DNA of 5,428 nt from positions 1 to 5,428 of the forward strand of contig JAGXNR010000171.1 of NCBI GenBank assembly GCA_019894875.1, given 5' to 3'. The notes below the pieces were generated by a model. It saw only the letters and a program-made list of their open reading frames with translations, had not been told where the DNA came from and ran no database searches. Shown piece after piece: positions 5,104 to 5,428 of this stretch (its first letter is position 1; every line of letters begins with the position of its first letter). The position numbers and the translations under genes are program-made. The DNA comes from Promethearchaeota archaeon. Lineage in GTDB: Archaea; Asgardarchaeota; Lokiarchaeia; Sigynarchaeales; SOKP01.

Positions 5104-5138
5104 ATAATAAATAAATTTAAGTTCTTAAAAATATATAT
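5104..5138. promoter_or_regulatory. divergent promoter region of ATP-grasp and coiled-coil genes
   Basis: Eighty-five bases separate the two starts. The A+T block at 5104-5120 reads as a TATA-like element on both strands. On the minus strand TTTATTTATTA would give the ligase gene a leader of about 20 bases. On the plus strand TAAATAAATTT would give the coiled-coil gene a leader of about 10. A second run, AAATATATATG (5129-5139), is closer than usual to the plus-strand start. The exact elements cannot be decided by eye. Confidence 0.35.
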
Positions 5139-5148
5139 GTTGAATTAA

Positions 5149-5428
5149 ATGGATTCTAATAATAAGGAAAACGAGACGGAGAAATTAACACACATCCTTT
5201 CCGTAGTTCAGAATCTTTACTACAAAAAAAAAGAGCAACTGGAAGATTTAGAGCTCGAGATATCTGATTTACAATCAGTCTTAAACCAAATAAATTCTCT
5301 AATATCAAAACAATCGTTTTCCAGCGCAGATGAGCTATATTCAAAGCTACAATCATTAGAGAACAAAACGGTAGACGACTATTTCAAAGAAGAAATTTCA
5401 GAAGAATCTTTTAAAGGAACTAATATAA
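5149..5428 (+). CDS. coiled-coil protein of unknown function, N-terminal part (runs off the right edge)
   Basis: The frame opens at ATG 5149 and has no stop through the last base, giving 93 codons of a longer protein. The start is polar (MDSNNKENETEK). A long helix follows at about residues 10-54, with hydrophobic residues at heptad-like spacing (L13, I16, V20, L23, L31, L34, I38, L41, L45, I48, I52), so a coiled coil and oligomerisation are likely. Then come SFSSADELYSKLQSL (56-70) and an acidic stretch, TVDDYFKEEISEES (74-87). There is no signal peptide or membrane segment. I do not recognise the family; the C-terminal domain that would identify it lies outside the window. No Shine-Dalgarno sequence is visible. 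It is divergent from the ATP-grasp gene and may share regulation with it. Confidence 0.75.
   Translation, partial: MDSNNKENETEKLTHILSVVQNLYYKKKEQLEDLELEISDLQSVLNQINSLISKQSFSSADELYSKLQSLENKTVDDYFKEEISEESFKGTNI

Noticed and set aside
5156..5356. Minus-strand open frame of 66 codons
   Set aside because: It is antisense to the coiled-coil gene starting at 5149, which has a better start, composition and promoter spacing.
1..5428. CRISPR array, tRNA, insertion sequence or prophage remnant
   Set aside because: No regularly spaced direct repeats, cloverleaf, transposase motifs or terminal inverted repeats were seen on either strand.

Overview
The window looks like chromosomal DNA from an A+T-rich archaeon. 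I favour an Asgard (Lokiarchaeia-like) lineage, with limited confidence. The reasons are TATA-like boxes placed about 25-30 bases before start codons or short leaders, almost no Shine-Dalgarno sequences ahead of genes, GTG starts, compact divergent and convergent gene pairs, and the gene set: a diglycine-ended beta-grasp protein, dolichol-kinase-type membrane enzymes, a Maf NTPase and a RimK/MptN-type ATP-grasp ligase. No rRNA, tRNA, CRISPR array, transposase or phage gene was seen. Every assignment comes from reading the sequence and remembering family motifs; no search was run.

Layout from left to right. Bases 1-174 are non-coding, with a likely promoter for a small MoaD/ThiS/SAMP-like ubiquitin-fold protein (175-480, +). 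Its stop faces, across 14 bases, the stop of a two-gene minus-strand operon (495-2683). That operon holds two related polytopic membrane proteins of the dolichol kinase / CTP-transferase family. An 84-base divergent promoter region separates the operon from a Maf-family nucleotide pyrophosphatase (2768-3370, +), which has unusual residues at two normally conserved active-site positions. A gap of about 440 bases follows. It holds a probable 56-residue minus-strand gene (3415-3585) and a promoter region with two similar 13-base palindromes, both built on TTC-T-GAA, one beside each of two divergent promoters. The right-hand promoter drives a 111-residue multi-pass membrane protein (3810-4145, +). 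A bidirectional hairpin terminator separates that gene from a convergent ATP-grasp ligase (4194-5063, -). Divergent from the ligase, a coiled-coil protein (5149 onward, +) runs off the right edge.

The genes do not form one obvious pathway. The two membrane enzymes probably act together in polyprenol or phospholipid activation. Maf is a housecleaning enzyme. The ATP-grasp protein probably adds an amino acid, most likely glutamate, to a cofactor or protein. The best candidates for something new are the palindrome-flanked divergent pair of unrecognised small genes, the tandem lipid-kinase pair, and the altered Maf active site.
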